Below, piece by piece: positions 50,324 through 61,060 of a stretch of 64,000 nt of DNA (position 1 is the stretch's first letter; every line of letters begins with the position of its first letter). The notes below the pieces were generated by a model. That model did no database searches. It was not told the origin of the DNA and saw nothing but the letters and a program-made list of their open reading frames with translations. The DNA comes from Desulfonatronovibrio sp. (GTDB lineage: Bacteria; Desulfobacterota; Desulfovibrionia; Desulfovibrionales; Desulfonatronovibrionaceae). The translations under genes and the position numbers were made by a program. Location: assembly GCA_003566455.1 (NCBI GenBank), contig PXDF01000063.1, positions 1-64,000 of the forward strand, in the 5' to 3' direction.

Positions 50324-51124
50324 ATGAATCAGATAACTGCGCCTGACATTATAATGAGTAAAAACAAGAAGAAGCTGGTTATGGTCACTGCTTATGATTA
50401 TTCCATGGCCAGGCTTGTGGACAGATGTGAAGTTGACATGGTGCTTGTGGGAGACTCCCTGGGCATGGTCAGTCTGGGTCATGAGGATACGCTTTCGGTT
50501 GGCATGAAAGAAATGCTTCATCATGCAATGGCAGTCAGTCGCGGGGTTAAAAAAGCACTTGTGGTAGCGGACATGCCGTTTATGTCTTATCAGGCCGGTG
50601 TCAGCAGAGCGGTTTTAAACGCGGGCAGGTTCTTGAAGGAAGCAAGGGCCGGAGCCGTAAAAATAGAGGGCGGTACAAGTGTGATCCCACAGGTCAAGGC
50701 CATGGTTGAAGCCGGGATACCGGTTACAGGGCATTTAGGGTTGATGCCTCAGAGTATTGCCATGTTCGGCGGATTCAAAGTTCAGGGGAGGGGAGCATCA
50801 AGGGGCATTATTCTATCTCAGGCCAGACAACTTGAAGAAGCCGGATGTTTTTGCCTGGTTCTGGAGGCGATCCCTCCGTCCCTTGCCGAGGAAATTACCA
50901 AAAGCATCAGTATCCCCACCATTGGTATTGGCGCGGGACCTTGTTGTGACGGTCAGGTCCTGGTCATAAACGATCTTCTGGGCATGAATGATGACTTTAC
51001 CCCCAGGTTTGTTAAAAAATATTCAGATCTTTCCAGAATGATCAGGCAGGCAGTATCCGCTTATGCCAGCGAAGTCAGATCCGGGGTATTTCCAGGCTCT
51101 GAACATTGTTACAAAGATGATTAG
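50324..51124 (+). CDS. panB: 3-methyl-2-oxobutanoate hydroxymethyltransferase
   Basis: MVTAYDYSMARLVDRCEVDMVLVGDSLGMV, PVTGHLGLMPQS, GIGAGPCCDGQVLVINDLLGM. Confidence 0.97.
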   Translation: MNQITAPDIIMSKNKKKLVMVTAYDYSMARLVDRCEVDMVLVGDSLGMVSLGHEDTLSVGMKEMLHHAMAVSRGVKKALVVADMPFMSYQAGVSRAVLNAGRFLKEARAGAVKIEGGTSVIPQVKAMVEAGIPVTGHLGLMPQSIAMFGGFKVQGRGASRGIILSQARQLEEAGCFCLVLEAIPPSLAEEITKSISIPTIGIGAGPCCDGQVLVINDLLGMNDDFTPRFVKKYSDLSRMIRQAVSAYASEVRSGVFPGSEHCYKDD

Positions 51125-51213
51125 CCCAATCAACCAGATGCTGTCACAAAACCTTAATCAAAGCATCAGACGACAGTAACGCGAGAATTATGCATATACT
51201 GCGGATGTGATCT

Positions 51214-51678
51214 ATGAAATTGATTCTTCAAAGGGTCAAGTGGGCCAGGGTTTTGGTGGGAAAAAAGGTGGTGGGTGAGATTCAGAGCGGCCTGATGGTT
51301 CTGGTGGGATTTTCTTCCCAGGATTATGTCCTTCCCGGCAAAAAGATATGGGAACTCATGCAGGACAAGCTTCTTGGTCTGAGAATTTTCCCTGATAACC
51401 AGGGAAAAATGAACTTAAGTCTTGAGGATATTCAGGGCAGGATACTTCTGGTCCCGCAGTTCACCCTTTACGCGGACTGCCGCAAGGGTCGAAGACCGGG
51501 TTTTACTGAGTCAGCTCCATATGAACAGGCCAGTGATCTATTTGATAAATTCACCATGGATCTGAAAAGCAAATGGACAGGGGTTGAGCTTGGCCGGTTC
51601 GGGTCTGAAATGGAAGTGGAGCTGAACAATTCCGGTCCTGTGACAATCATCCTTGACAGTGATGATTTTACCAGCTGA
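51214..51678 (+). CDS. dtd: D-aminoacyl-tRNA deacylase
   Basis: MKLILQRVKWARVLVGKKVVGEIQSGLMVLVGFS, LLVPQFTLYADCRKGRRPGFTESAPYE, NSGPVTIILDS. Confidence 0.95.
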   Translation: MKLILQRVKWARVLVGKKVVGEIQSGLMVLVGFSSQDYVLPGKKIWELMQDKLLGLRIFPDNQGKMNLSLEDIQGRILLVPQFTLYADCRKGRRPGFTESAPYEQASDLFDKFTMDLKSKWTGVELGRFGSEMEVELNNSGPVTIILDSDDFTS

Positions 51679-51687
51679 ATCATTGAG

Positions 51688-53247
51688 CTACCTTCTCCAG
51701 CCCCAGTCAACCTCCATATCCTTTGGTGCTTCCATGCTTATATTCAGCCTGACCTCCTTATTGCCGTCCGGTTCCATGGTCAGGTTCCAGATAAAAAGGT
51801 TCTCGGTCTGTTCATCCGGGTCAGGGCTGAAATCGAATGAAGCCTTTATTCTTTCGTCACGCAATATTGGTTTTGGTTCTTCCAGCCTGATTTTCACCGG
51901 GTATAACTGGTTGTTGTCAAGGCTGATCACGAAATCCCATAAATAAGTCTGCCTGTTGGAAAATATTCCCCTGGCGCCGGATTTTTTTTCCCTGGTGATG
52001 AGTTCAGCTTTGACAAAGGGGTCCTGACCAAAAAACAGGGTTTCCTCAGTACCCGTAAGCCTGAGAAGTCTTTTGCCCACCATGGCCCCATCCAGCAGAA
52101 ATATGGCTTCGCCCCGGGGAAGATCTCTGGCTTCTTCAAATTCAATTTCAGCTCTGATGAAAGCCTTGTCGCCAATGCTTGGTCTGACCAGGTGCGTGAA
52201 ATCGGCCGGCCAGATTTCTTCTTGAATTTTAAATCTTGGTTTGTCTCCGGCAGCAAGGTTTCTTATCCCAAGTTTCCACTGAGAATAAGTTCCGGTTCTT
52301 TCCAGTTCAGGAGAATCTTGAAGGACTTCAGACCTGACCGCCATCATTTCCACGGCCTTGTGCGGCTCTGCCATGCGGCCCACTGGTGCTAACTCTCTGC
52401 GTGGGGAAACCACCCACTCCGGAATGGGACGCGGGATAAGTTCTCTCTGGGGCTCGAGGGTGGCAAGGCTCATTTCAACATCATCCCAGTCCGCGCCGCT
52501 GCTTTGCCAGACTTCTGCCTGCCAGGTGAAACTTATAAGGTTCTCCCCCGGCTGTGCTTCTATACGGTAAAAAGATCTCCAGCCGCAATTTTTTAAAATG
52601 TAGTTATAAGCAATCCTGATAAGTTCTTTATCCTCAGGAGAATCCACAAAGACCCTGACCTTCCAGACTCTGTTTTCAGGACCGGTAATCTGTTCTATTC
52701 TGCGCTCGAGATCATTAATGTCCTTGTTAACTTCTTCAAGTTTTAGACGGAGGCTTCCAATTTCTGTATATATTTTTTGCAGGCTGGAACTGATTGTCTG
52801 TGAGATTTCCAGCATAGCGGATATTTCACCTGCCTGAAATCCAGCCTGGTTTTCCCAGAATTCAGCACTTTTTTCAGCTGACTTAACGGATATTTCCAGG
52901 ATGGATTTTTCCTGAAGCAGGTCATCAAGTTTTTCCCTGAGAATGACTACCTGACTGATTTCCATGGGCTCAATTCTTTCCCAGGTGATAGCACTGACAG
53001 ATACAGGCTGTTTAAAGGAAATATTTATGGTTTCCGGATCAGCCTGGGCAGGAAGGATAAGTTCGGCAAGAAACCTGCTGTCCTGTCTGATAAGCGGGGA
53101 ATCGGTCTCTTCCCAGATCCTGGCGGAATCTGGAAACATGACAACTTGTCTTGGCGAGGCCCATGAATGGGCCAAGGTGAGAACAGCTAATAAAATCAGC
53201 CAGAAAGATATAACCATGGATTTAAAGGCAAATTTTCTGAAGATCAT
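51688..53247 (-). CDS. DUF4139-domain exported protein
   Basis: Signal peptide MIFRKFAFKSMVISFWLILLAVLTLAHSWA; coiled coil; C-terminal VKIRLEEPKPILRDERIKASFDFSPDPDEQTENLFIWNLTMEPDGNKEVRLNISMEAPKDMEVDWG. Confidence 0.75.
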   Translation of the reverse strand: MIFRKFAFKSMVISFWLILLAVLTLAHSWASPRQVVMFPDSARIWEETDSPLIRQDSRFLAELILPAQADPETINISFKQPVSVSAITWERIEPMEISQVVILREKLDDLLQEKSILEISVKSAEKSAEFWENQAGFQAGEISAMLEISQTISSSLQKIYTEIGSLRLKLEEVNKDINDLERRIEQITGPENRVWKVRVFVDSPEDKELIRIAYNYILKNCGWRSFYRIEAQPGENLISFTWQAEVWQSSGADWDDVEMSLATLEPQRELIPRPIPEWVVSPRRELAPVGRMAEPHKAVEMMAVRSEVLQDSPELERTGTYSQWKLGIRNLAAGDKPRFKIQEEIWPADFTHLVRPSIGDKAFIRAEIEFEEARDLPRGEAIFLLDGAMVGKRLLRLTGTEETLFFGQDPFVKAELITREKKSGARGIFSNRQTYLWDFVISLDNNQLYPVKIRLEEPKPILRDERIKASFDFSPDPDEQTENLFIWNLTMEPDGNKEVRLNISMEAPKDMEVDWGWRR

Positions 53248-53275
53248 ATTTTTTCCTGATGCTTTATTCGTGCAG

Positions 53276-55228
53276 TTAACGGCCGGGGATAATCCTTCTG
53301 AGGAGTCCTTCAACCTCGCTTTGGGGTTTGTCGTCATTCCTTTCTTTTTCTGTTGGAGGCACTATCCTGTCAATAAGTTTTTGCAGTGTTTCATCTCCTT
53401 TTTCCTGGATAAGGCTTTTAATGATGGTCTCACTGTCAAGGCTGAAGCTCAGATCGTCAAAAGGACCTCTCACTCGAAGGGGTATGGTTACTTCCCTCAG
53501 ATTGTATCTGGAAACAAGCTCCTCTCTGAGGGCGCCATCAACCTTGACCTGCGATCTGGAATCAAGATGGGAACGAGGCAGATCCGCGGTCATTTCACCA
53601 GTTAGGGCCAAAGCTGGTGAGTTCATGGTCAGATCTCTTGAAACCGCGATCCCGTTGTTGATATCAAAGTTTGCCCCGATTCGTGTAAAACTGGTTTGCC
53701 CGCTGTTGTCAGTTGCAGCCCCAATCTGACCGGCGGCCAGGGCAAAGACATCTCTGATCTTTTTTTCAAGATCAACTTCCTTAATGACCCCATCTGTCAA
53801 AACAAGCTCAGCCTTGCCTGACATGTTCCTGACGAATTCTTCATTGCCCTGCCCCCAGGTTTTTATATCGCTTTGAATTTCGGCGGTGCCTGTGATTATA
53901 TCTTTCTGGGCCAGGTCTTGAATAAAGGGTCCAATCTGGAGATTTTCCAGACTTTGAGCAGCCGTGATATGCAACGCTCCCCTGATGTCTTCCAGGGTAA
54001 TGTCTGATTCCTGGGTTCCTCCGTAAAGTTCCACTTTAAGGGGAGATATGGTCATTTTGCCCCTGCCTGACCTGATGCTTGCTGAAAAGCTGTCCATCAC
54101 AAGGTTGTCAGCCCTGATTTCCCTGAAGTCCAATTTGCCGTTGAGATTATAATCCGTGAGTAAGGATAAATTTATAGGTTCAATTGTTGATGGTTCTTCT
54201 GGTATGGATGTTTTTTCAGCATCAGGGACAGAGGCAGCCTTGGCAGGCTGGTTTGAATGATCGGTCATGATTTTATCCAGATCTATATTCTCTCCGCTTA
54301 TCTCAAAGGAAATATCAGGAGTTCCATCAAGGCTCAGAGCGGAAATTTTCCCCCTGATCTGCGCCTCATAGATATTAATATCCAGGTTGTTCAAGTGAAT
54401 GGCATTATTGGACAGCTCATAAATCAGGTCACCTCTCAAGGTGTCGTTTTTGAGGGGTCTGGCAAGAATTTCTCCTTGAGCACTGATGTTCAGCAGAAAA
54501 TTGTCCAGTCTGACGAAATCATTATGTGAGTCAAAGGCGGCCAGGGCGCTTAACTTGAGATCGCTCTGAATATCAGGATTCCAACTCTGGATTTTCATGT
54601 CTGCAAAAATATCAAAAGGGACATCCATGCTTATCCTTCCGGTCTCGAGGTTGAAGTCCCGGATTGACATTGACTGATTGGTTTGCCTGTCCTCATAGGA
54701 AACAGCCGCATTGGCCACCTGGAGGCCTTTAATGTTAAAGTCCGAGATGGTCCTGGACGGGTCTGCTGCTGGAATTTCTCTTTCCGCCAGAGGTTCGGAG
54801 GGCTTCAATTCGGGTTCTGCAACAGATTCTTCAGGGGAGATCCAGTTCTGGCGTCCATGTTCGTCTTTTATAAGGACCAGTTTAAAACGGTTAAGTATTA
54901 TTCTGTTAGCCTCGACCCGACGTGAAAAAAGGGGCCAGAATTTGATTCTGACCTGGAGTTCATCCAAAGAAGCCAAAGGGATATCGCCGAATTCAGGGGG
55001 GTTGGCCACATGGGTCTTTCCAAGGCTCAAGCCGATCCATGGTATCAGGGACAGCTCTATATCCCCCTCCATGACTACCTCATAGCCAGTGGCCTTTTTT
55101 ATTTCCTGGGATATTCTGTCCTTATGGTCGTTAACATCAATGATTATAGGAATAATCAGTCCGGCGATCACTATCAGGGCGATGAGAATTCCCATTATCA
55201 AAGCGGCGATTTTTAAGAGCCTGGCCAT
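53276..55228 (-). CDS. AsmA family protein
   Basis: MARLLKIAALIMGILIALIVIAGLIIPIIIDVNDHKDRISQEIKKATGYEVVMEGDIELSLIPWIGLSLGKTHVANPPEF. Confidence 0.92.
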   Translation of the reverse strand: MARLLKIAALIMGILIALIVIAGLIIPIIIDVNDHKDRISQEIKKATGYEVVMEGDIELSLIPWIGLSLGKTHVANPPEFGDIPLASLDELQVRIKFWPLFSRRVEANRIILNRFKLVLIKDEHGRQNWISPEESVAEPELKPSEPLAEREIPAADPSRTISDFNIKGLQVANAAVSYEDRQTNQSMSIRDFNLETGRISMDVPFDIFADMKIQSWNPDIQSDLKLSALAAFDSHNDFVRLDNFLLNISAQGEILARPLKNDTLRGDLIYELSNNAIHLNNLDINIYEAQIRGKISALSLDGTPDISFEISGENIDLDKIMTDHSNQPAKAASVPDAEKTSIPEEPSTIEPINLSLLTDYNLNGKLDFREIRADNLVMDSFSASIRSGRGKMTISPLKVELYGGTQESDITLEDIRGALHITAAQSLENLQIGPFIQDLAQKDIITGTAEIQSDIKTWGQGNEEFVRNMSGKAELVLTDGVIKEVDLEKKIRDVFALAAGQIGAATDNSGQTSFTRIGANFDINNGIAVSRDLTMNSPALALTGEMTADLPRSHLDSRSQVKVDGALREELVSRYNLREVTIPLRVRGPFDDLSFSLDSETIIKSLIQEKGDETLQKLIDRIVPPTEKERNDDKPQSEVEGLLRRIIPGR

Positions 55229-55396
55229 CTTGTTCTCCTGCATAAGAATTTGTTTCATTGCATCTTTAATAATTTCCAATAAAGATTTGGGCAATATTTA
55301 TTGTCATTTTTCGGTGAAGTCCGGCAGTTTTTGAACCTTGAAAGCTTGTTTGTTGCAGACTATTCAGTTATGGGCGTTGAAAAATTTATGGTTTTG

Positions 55397-58300
55397 CTAA
55401 GCAAGGGATCTGTCCAGATAGTCATCCCCGGGTTTGTAAAAATCATCCATAAAGCTTTTTTTGTTTTCTTCGTCTCTTAAAGGCGGATACCTGTCAGCCA
55501 TGTATTCCAGTTCTTCCAGATAAGTTTGCCAGTGGTCAAGGTAAAAAGAAAGGGCCCTGGAAAAGTTTTTGCCCACCAGTCCGTCCAGCAAAAGCCTGCT
55601 GATTTGTTTTTCCCTGAACAATACATGCTGGGAGAGGAGGATAACCTTCCGCTCATCTCTGGACATTCTTTTAAAGAGCTGTTTAAGAACCCCTCTAGCC
55701 CTGGGCTGGTACATCCAGAAATATTGCAGATCAAGGGCGTTGACGATGATAATATTGACCATATCTCTTTTTTCAAACTCAATGGTCTGCATGAGTTCCT
55801 TGGTGGACTCCAGAAGGCTCAGGACGTCGTCCAGGGGAAAGAGTATCTCCAGCTGGGCGTAAGTGTTGAAAAGATGGTTGAATTTGCTCTTGTAATCCAG
55901 GATTCTGCGCTTGATGAACTGAGCTCTGTCAGCAAGGCCTTCAATGACTCCGGCCACAGTGTCTGATGCAAGTTTGGATATTATGGCGGCCCATTGCTGC
56001 AGGATCATGTCTATGGCCAAGACGCCCATAAGGGCCAGAGTACCTCCGGCCAGCCAGTTGAACAACAGGGCCAGGGGGATGGCTATTATACTTCTGAAAA
56101 AGTTGCCGATTACGGCTGCTCTGGGGAGACCTCTGAGCAGATTGTGAGAGGAAAGATAAATCCCGTTAACCAATGATATGACGGAATACACCATTACTGG
56201 ATTGGTATAGACCGTCATATCAAGAGTTCTGTCCAGGAGCATGGTTTTCACCAGGTAATCAAGAAGCGGGACTGAAAAGCCTGTATACATGAGGGAGTCG
56301 GCAAAACGGTCCCATCTGACATAACTGTTCCATCTGACCATTGATGGCCGGTTGATTCCTCCGCAACCAAGAACAGACTGAATAATATTTCTGATTCCAG
56401 TAATGGCAAACCAGATTACAGCCCCGAAATATGCTAAGAGCCACCATTCCTGGTTAAGAAAAAAAGTCAGAAAAGCCGGAATGAACCCCAGGGATATTTT
56501 ACCGGCGATTTTTATCTTGGTATTTAGATATCTCGTTGCGATTCTTCGGGTGACACCGGGAATATTTCTCGGAATTTCAGGACCACGACTCACCTGGTTT
56601 TTGCGAATGCCACCCATTGTGTAAATATTGCTCTTATCCCCTGATTCGGGAAAATAATCTTTTATGTCCCAGTCGGTTTTCCTGCGGTAACCCAGTCTGC
56701 CGACCCCTGGGATATTTTTCAAAAATTCAGATGCCGCGCCGGCAAGTCCTTCCCTGCGGGAAACAGGAATCAGGGTGTGCCTGGCATAAGACTTCACTCC
56801 AACGTTGACGTTTTTATAAGGTGATTCCGGAAGCCGGCACAGCTCTCTTCTGGCTCTTTTTGGAAGTGACTCAATCAATACCAGCCCCATTCCATAAAGG
56901 CGCTCTGAGCGGCCTGTGGAGTCTGATCCAATGCAGGAGCGCAAGGGGTTATCCTTGTAAAAGGATTGAAATCTGGGAATATCACAGAGGATTTCTATGA
57001 GCTTGCCTTTTCTTTCCTGGTCAAAGCCCTCTCTTTTGCTGGCCTCTTCAAGCATCCGGCTGAGATATCTTTTGAGATTTATGACATTGCCCGAGTTAAT
57101 GGAAGTCTGAAGATTTATGATCAGTTCCTTGTCAAATTCTCGACCAAGGATCTGATTTTTGAGATTGAGTATCTCCAGATGAGTGATCAGTCCCTGGCAG
57201 TCATAGAGGAGTTCGATAACGTCCTCCACCTTGAGGTCGCAAATATTCAGGGTGACGTTTGAGTTGGAGTGCAGGATTTTAATCCTGGAAACAAGCTCGT
57301 AAGGGCTCAGGGTCAGGATTTCAGGCAAATCCTGGTTTTCCAGGATGCTTGGTATATCTTTGTTTTTGGAAGGGCGTAAATAATCTTCAATAATATCATA
57401 AATGTCCGGAATGGAGAAGCTGGTGTCAAAGATGTTGTCAGCGCCAAAATTATCCGCCACAACAGGCTGAAGGTTGGTGTCAAGGACAACGCTCTGTCCC
57501 AGGTGTCTGGCAATGCATTCCTGGATGTATCTTCCCAGGTGGTGGATTGAAGCCTGTCCCGGTCCCACAAAGCTGATGAAATCAGACTCCCTTAGTCTGT
57601 CCATTTTTATGCCGAATCTTTTATTGACCGATTCCAGATGGTTATCATTGAATGATGCCAGAAGCTTTAGAGTATGAGACTGGGATAACCTTGAAACCTG
57701 CCTTCCTTTTTCCATGAGTTCAACGATTCTGGGAGCTTTGAGAAAATCAAGAAACCCAAGGGAGTCGCTGAATCCTCGCGGGACCCAGATCAGCCTCACT
57801 TCTTTTGTTCTGAAGTCTACAAAAAACTCGATTCCGATTTTGACCTGGATATCCATGATGGAAGCCGCCCGCAGCAGCTCTTCAGCAGCTTCTCTGGAGA
57901 CATGGTTATAATAAACCACGGTCAGGCTTCTGATGCCCTTGATCCAGGCATCCATGATAAGGTGGGTGGGTGATTTTCTGCCGGTGGTGTTTACGTCATG
58001 AACGTGTTCGTCAAAAGCGACCTGGTTCCACTCTTCAGGCATCTCCAGAAGCCGGTACTTTTTGAGCTGGGCTCTGACAAGCCTGGGTTTGCCGGATGAA
58101 ACTTCAGAAAAATCTCTGGCCAGTTCCAGTTGGAGCCTGCAGTCTCCATGACTCCTGACCAGGTTTTTCATGATTTCCACAAGAACCCTGGCGGTATTGA
58201 TGCGCAATGGACCTTCTGATGAGGACAAAACCTCATCACGCAAAGAGTTTAAAGCGCTGAGTCTGTCACTGGCCTGACCTGTTTTCAGGGAACCAAGGAG

Positions 58301-58549
58301 CTGAATCACTGAGTAGGCTATTCGGAGCGTTCTGGGCGCGGCGATTTCTTTGATCCCGTGAGGATGCAAAAATGGGGTCAGAAGTTTTTTCTGTTCTGAC
58401 AGGGAAGAATCTTTATAGACATCATTGACCAGCTTTAAAAGATCATAATCGCTTTTATCAAAATAAAGCCTGGATATATTTACCTGATCAGCGCAACTGA
58501 TATCCGGATGTTCTGATATGTCCGCGAGGTGAATATTTTTTCTGGCCAT
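55397..58549 (-). CDS. Large protein with degenerate PHP-like region and C-terminal multi-pass membrane region
   Basis: FDEHVHDVNTTGRKSPTHLIMDAWIKGIRSLTVVYYNHVSREAAEELLRAASIMDIQVKIGIEFFV (PHP-like order); several hydrophobic helices after about residue 700. Confidence 0.6.
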   Translation of the reverse strand: MARKNIHLADISEHPDISCADQVNISRLYFDKSDYDLLKLVNDVYKDSSLSEQKKLLTPFLHPHGIKEIAAPRTLRIAYSVIQLLGSLKTGQASDRLSALNSLRDEVLSSSEGPLRINTARVLVEIMKNLVRSHGDCRLQLELARDFSEVSSGKPRLVRAQLKKYRLLEMPEEWNQVAFDEHVHDVNTTGRKSPTHLIMDAWIKGIRSLTVVYYNHVSREAAEELLRAASIMDIQVKIGIEFFVDFRTKEVRLIWVPRGFSDSLGFLDFLKAPRIVELMEKGRQVSRLSQSHTLKLLASFNDNHLESVNKRFGIKMDRLRESDFISFVGPGQASIHHLGRYIQECIARHLGQSVVLDTNLQPVVADNFGADNIFDTSFSIPDIYDIIEDYLRPSKNKDIPSILENQDLPEILTLSPYELVSRIKILHSNSNVTLNICDLKVEDVIELLYDCQGLITHLEILNLKNQILGREFDKELIINLQTSINSGNVINLKRYLSRMLEEASKREGFDQERKGKLIEILCDIPRFQSFYKDNPLRSCIGSDSTGRSERLYGMGLVLIESLPKRARRELCRLPESPYKNVNVGVKSYARHTLIPVSRREGLAGAASEFLKNIPGVGRLGYRRKTDWDIKDYFPESGDKSNIYTMGGIRKNQVSRGPEIPRNIPGVTRRIATRYLNTKIKIAGKISLGFIPAFLTFFLNQEWWLLAYFGAVIWFAITGIRNIIQSVLGCGGINRPSMVRWNSYVRWDRFADSLMYTGFSVPLLDYLVKTMLLDRTLDMTVYTNPVMVYSVISLVNGIYLSSHNLLRGLPRAAVIGNFFRSIIAIPLALLFNWLAGGTLALMGVLAIDMILQQWAAIISKLASDTVAGVIEGLADRAQFIKRRILDYKSKFNHLFNTYAQLEILFPLDDVLSLLESTKELMQTIEFEKRDMVNIIIVNALDLQYFWMYQPRARGVLKQLFKRMSRDERKVILLSQHVLFREKQISRLLLDGLVGKNFSRALSFYLDHWQTYLEELEYMADRYPPLRDEENKKSFMDDFYKPGDDYLDRSLA

Positions 58550-58646
58550 AATTTTATGCTATAATATTATTTAAAAAAGAAGAAATTATGTATTTGTTAT
58601 AATTTAGGCAGGTTGGAAAAAAGTCAAGCTAGGGAAAACTGAGTGA

Positions 58647-59558
58647 TCAGACAGTTTGGGATTTTGTCTGGTTGCGGCCGGATTTTTTGGCCTCGTAAAG
58701 CATTTCATCAGCGCTTTTAATGAACTGGTCCATCGAAGAGGACTGATCTGGGACGGTCGTGGTAACGCCGATGCTTATGGTAATAAATGAACCAATGGGG
58801 GAGTATGCGTGTGGAATGGCCAGACGGGCTAAACTCTTATGAACTCGTTGAGCAATGAGTTCCGCGCCTTCCTGGTCAGTTTCCGGAAGAACGCAGGCAA
58901 ACTCTTCTCCTCCGAATCTCGCAGCCAGATCAGCTGGTCTGGTTAACGATTCCTCTATTGCAAGGGCAATTTTTTTCAGGCAGTCATCTCCGGCCGTGTG
59001 CCCGTAATTGTCATTATACAGCTTGAAATGGTCAATATCAAGCATAAGCAGGGATATGGGTTTTGTCTGCCGTTGGGCTCTCCTCCATTCCTGATGTAGA
59101 TATTCGTCAAGGCGTCTGCGATTGGGAATTCCGGTCAGGCCGTCCTTCATAGAGATTTCCTGGAGGTAATCCCTGTATCTTTTGAGTTCAAGGTGATTTC
59201 TGACCCTTGCTTTGACCACTGATGGTCTTATGGGTCTGGTGATATAATCCACGGCACCGAGTTCAAGGCCTTTTGCCTCGTCTTCTTCCATGTTCAGGTC
59301 TGTAATGAATATGATTGGAATGGCCCTGGTGACCGGGTTGTCTTTAAGTTTTTTACAGGCTTCAAATCCGTTCATTTCGGGCATGGTGATGTCCAGGATG
59401 ATCAGATCTGGCTGTTTTGCCTCGGCCATGGAAATTGCCTCATAACCATTGCGGCCGGAATAAATTTCACAATCATTGCCTAGGATTTGAGCCAGAACCT
59501 TAATGTTGGCCGGCATGTCATCCACGATCAGGATTTTTGGGTGCTGCTTTTTATTCAC
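58647..59558 (-). CDS. Response regulator diguanylate cyclase (REC-GGDEF)
   Basis: ILIVDDMPANIKVLAQIL, LIILDITMPEMNGFEACKKL; GGDEF domain with ARFGGEEFACVLPETD and RPAD I-site. Confidence 0.95.
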   Translation of the reverse strand: MNKKQHPKILIVDDMPANIKVLAQILGNDCEIYSGRNGYEAISMAEAKQPDLIILDITMPEMNGFEACKKLKDNPVTRAIPIIFITDLNMEEDEAKGLELGAVDYITRPIRPSVVKARVRNHLELKRYRDYLQEISMKDGLTGIPNRRRLDEYLHQEWRRAQRQTKPISLLMLDIDHFKLYNDNYGHTAGDDCLKKIALAIEESLTRPADLAARFGGEEFACVLPETDQEGAELIAQRVHKSLARLAIPHAYSPIGSFITISIGVTTTVPDQSSSMDQFIKSADEMLYEAKKSGRNQTKSQTV

Positions 59559-59570
59559 TTAAATTGTGGG

Positions 59571-60299
59571 TTACTGAATATTGCGCAGAAAATCCCTTAG
59601 ACGCTCAGTTGGAGGATTATCATAAAGGTCACGGGGAGAACCATCGTGAATGATACGGCCTTCATCCATGAAAATAAGTCTGTTTCCCACATTCAGGGCA
59701 AAGTTCATTTCATGGGATACAACGATCATGGTCATGCCTTCTTCGGCCAGAGAGCGCATAACCGACAGAACCTCTCCCTTGAGTTCCGGATCAAGGGCTG
59801 AAGTAGGTTCATCAAAAAGCATCAGTTTGGGCTTGACTGCCAGTGCTCTGGCAATGGCCACTCTCTGCTGCTGTCCTCCGGAGAGTTGGGATGGATAGTG
59901 TCCTGCCCTTTCAGCCAGGCCGACCTTGGTCAGAAGATCCATGGCCAGTTCATGAGCGTCCTTTTTGGAGAGCTTTCTGACTTTTCTTGGACCAAAAGCT
60001 ACATTTTCCAGGGCTGTCAACTGGGGAAAAAGATTAAACTGCTGAAAAACCATTCCAGCTTCCTGGCGGATATGACGAATATCGGTCTTGGGGTCGATAA
60101 CGCTTTTGCCGTCAACTATAAGGTCTCCGGAAGTGATTTTTTCCAGGACATTGATGCACCTGAGCAGGGTAGATTTGCCGGATCCGGAAGGTCCCACCAC
60201 CACGACCACCTCGCCCACGTTGATGGACAGGTCGATATCGAAGAGGACGTCGGTTTTATCAAAACTTTTGCAAACTTTTTTACATTCAACAATTTTCAT
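59571..60299 (-). CDS. Amino-acid ABC transporter ATP-binding protein
   Basis: VVVGPSGSGKSTLLRCINVLEKITSGDLIVDG, LSGGQQQRVAIARALAVKPKLMLFDEPTSALDPEL. Confidence 0.95.
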   Translation of the reverse strand: MKIVECKKVCKSFDKTDVLFDIDLSINVGEVVVVVGPSGSGKSTLLRCINVLEKITSGDLIVDGKSVIDPKTDIRHIRQEAGMVFQQFNLFPQLTALENVAFGPRKVRKLSKKDAHELAMDLLTKVGLAERAGHYPSQLSGGQQQRVAIARALAVKPKLMLFDEPTSALDPELKGEVLSVMRSLAEEGMTMIVVSHEMNFALNVGNRLIFMDEGRIIHDGSPRDLYDNPPTERLRDFLRNIQ

Positions 60300-60952
60300 A
60301 AAATCTTCATTCTCCGTTCGAGCCAGCGTAAAGAAAGGGCCAGAACTGTCGTCAGAACCAGATAAATAAGAGCAACAGCAGTCCAGACTTCCAGCGCCCT
60401 GAATGATGAAGCCATGATTTCCTGGCCCTGCCGGGTGAGTTCTCCAACGCCGATAACAATAAAAAGGGAAGTGTCTTTCAGTCCGATGATGAACTGATTG
60501 CCAAGGGGGGGGATCATTCTGCGGAAAGACAGGGGACCGACAACAAAAGCAGTAACCTGTATTCTGGACAATCCCAGGGCCAGTCCTGCGTCAACAAGCC
60601 CCTTGTTGATTGAAAGTACTGCTCCCCTGACGATTTCCGCGATATATGCTCCCGCATTAATGGCCAGAACAAGTACAGCCGCTTGAAGACCGCTCATGCG
60701 GACGCCCATGGCCAGAGGCAGGGCAAAGTAAACGAACATGGCCTGAACAACTATGGGAGTCCCTCTGATTATCCAGACATAGACCGCGCCCGTCAGGTTC
60801 AGAATGGGAATCTTATAGGCAAGAGCAAGTCCGGTTATCATCCCCAGGCCTATCCCGCCGAGCAGGCCGTAAACAGTAATGTAAATGGTCAGTTTAACAC
60901 CCTGCATCAATTGAGGAAGGGTCGTTAAAACGAATTGAAATTGAAAGTCCAT
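60296..60952 (-). CDS. Amino-acid ABC transporter permease
   Basis: YVWIIRGTPIVVQAMFVYFALPLAMG, GAYIAEIVRGAVLSINKGLVDAGLALGLS. Confidence 0.94.
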   Translation of the reverse strand: MDFQFQFVLTTLPQLMQGVKLTIYITVYGLLGGIGLGMITGLALAYKIPILNLTGAVYVWIIRGTPIVVQAMFVYFALPLAMGVRMSGLQAAVLVLAINAGAYIAEIVRGAVLSINKGLVDAGLALGLSRIQVTAFVVGPLSFRRMIPPLGNQFIIGLKDTSLFIVIGVGELTRQGQEIMASSFRALEVWTAVALIYLVLTTVLALSLRWLERRMKIL

Positions 60953-61060
60953 AATTTAATCGCTGGGTAGATGTTCATAGGAAAGAAACAACTAAAAAAA
61001 GCCCGGAGATAAGGACTTTTTCAACAAGCTGTTAAGCCTGGATATGAGCTGGAAAAAACA

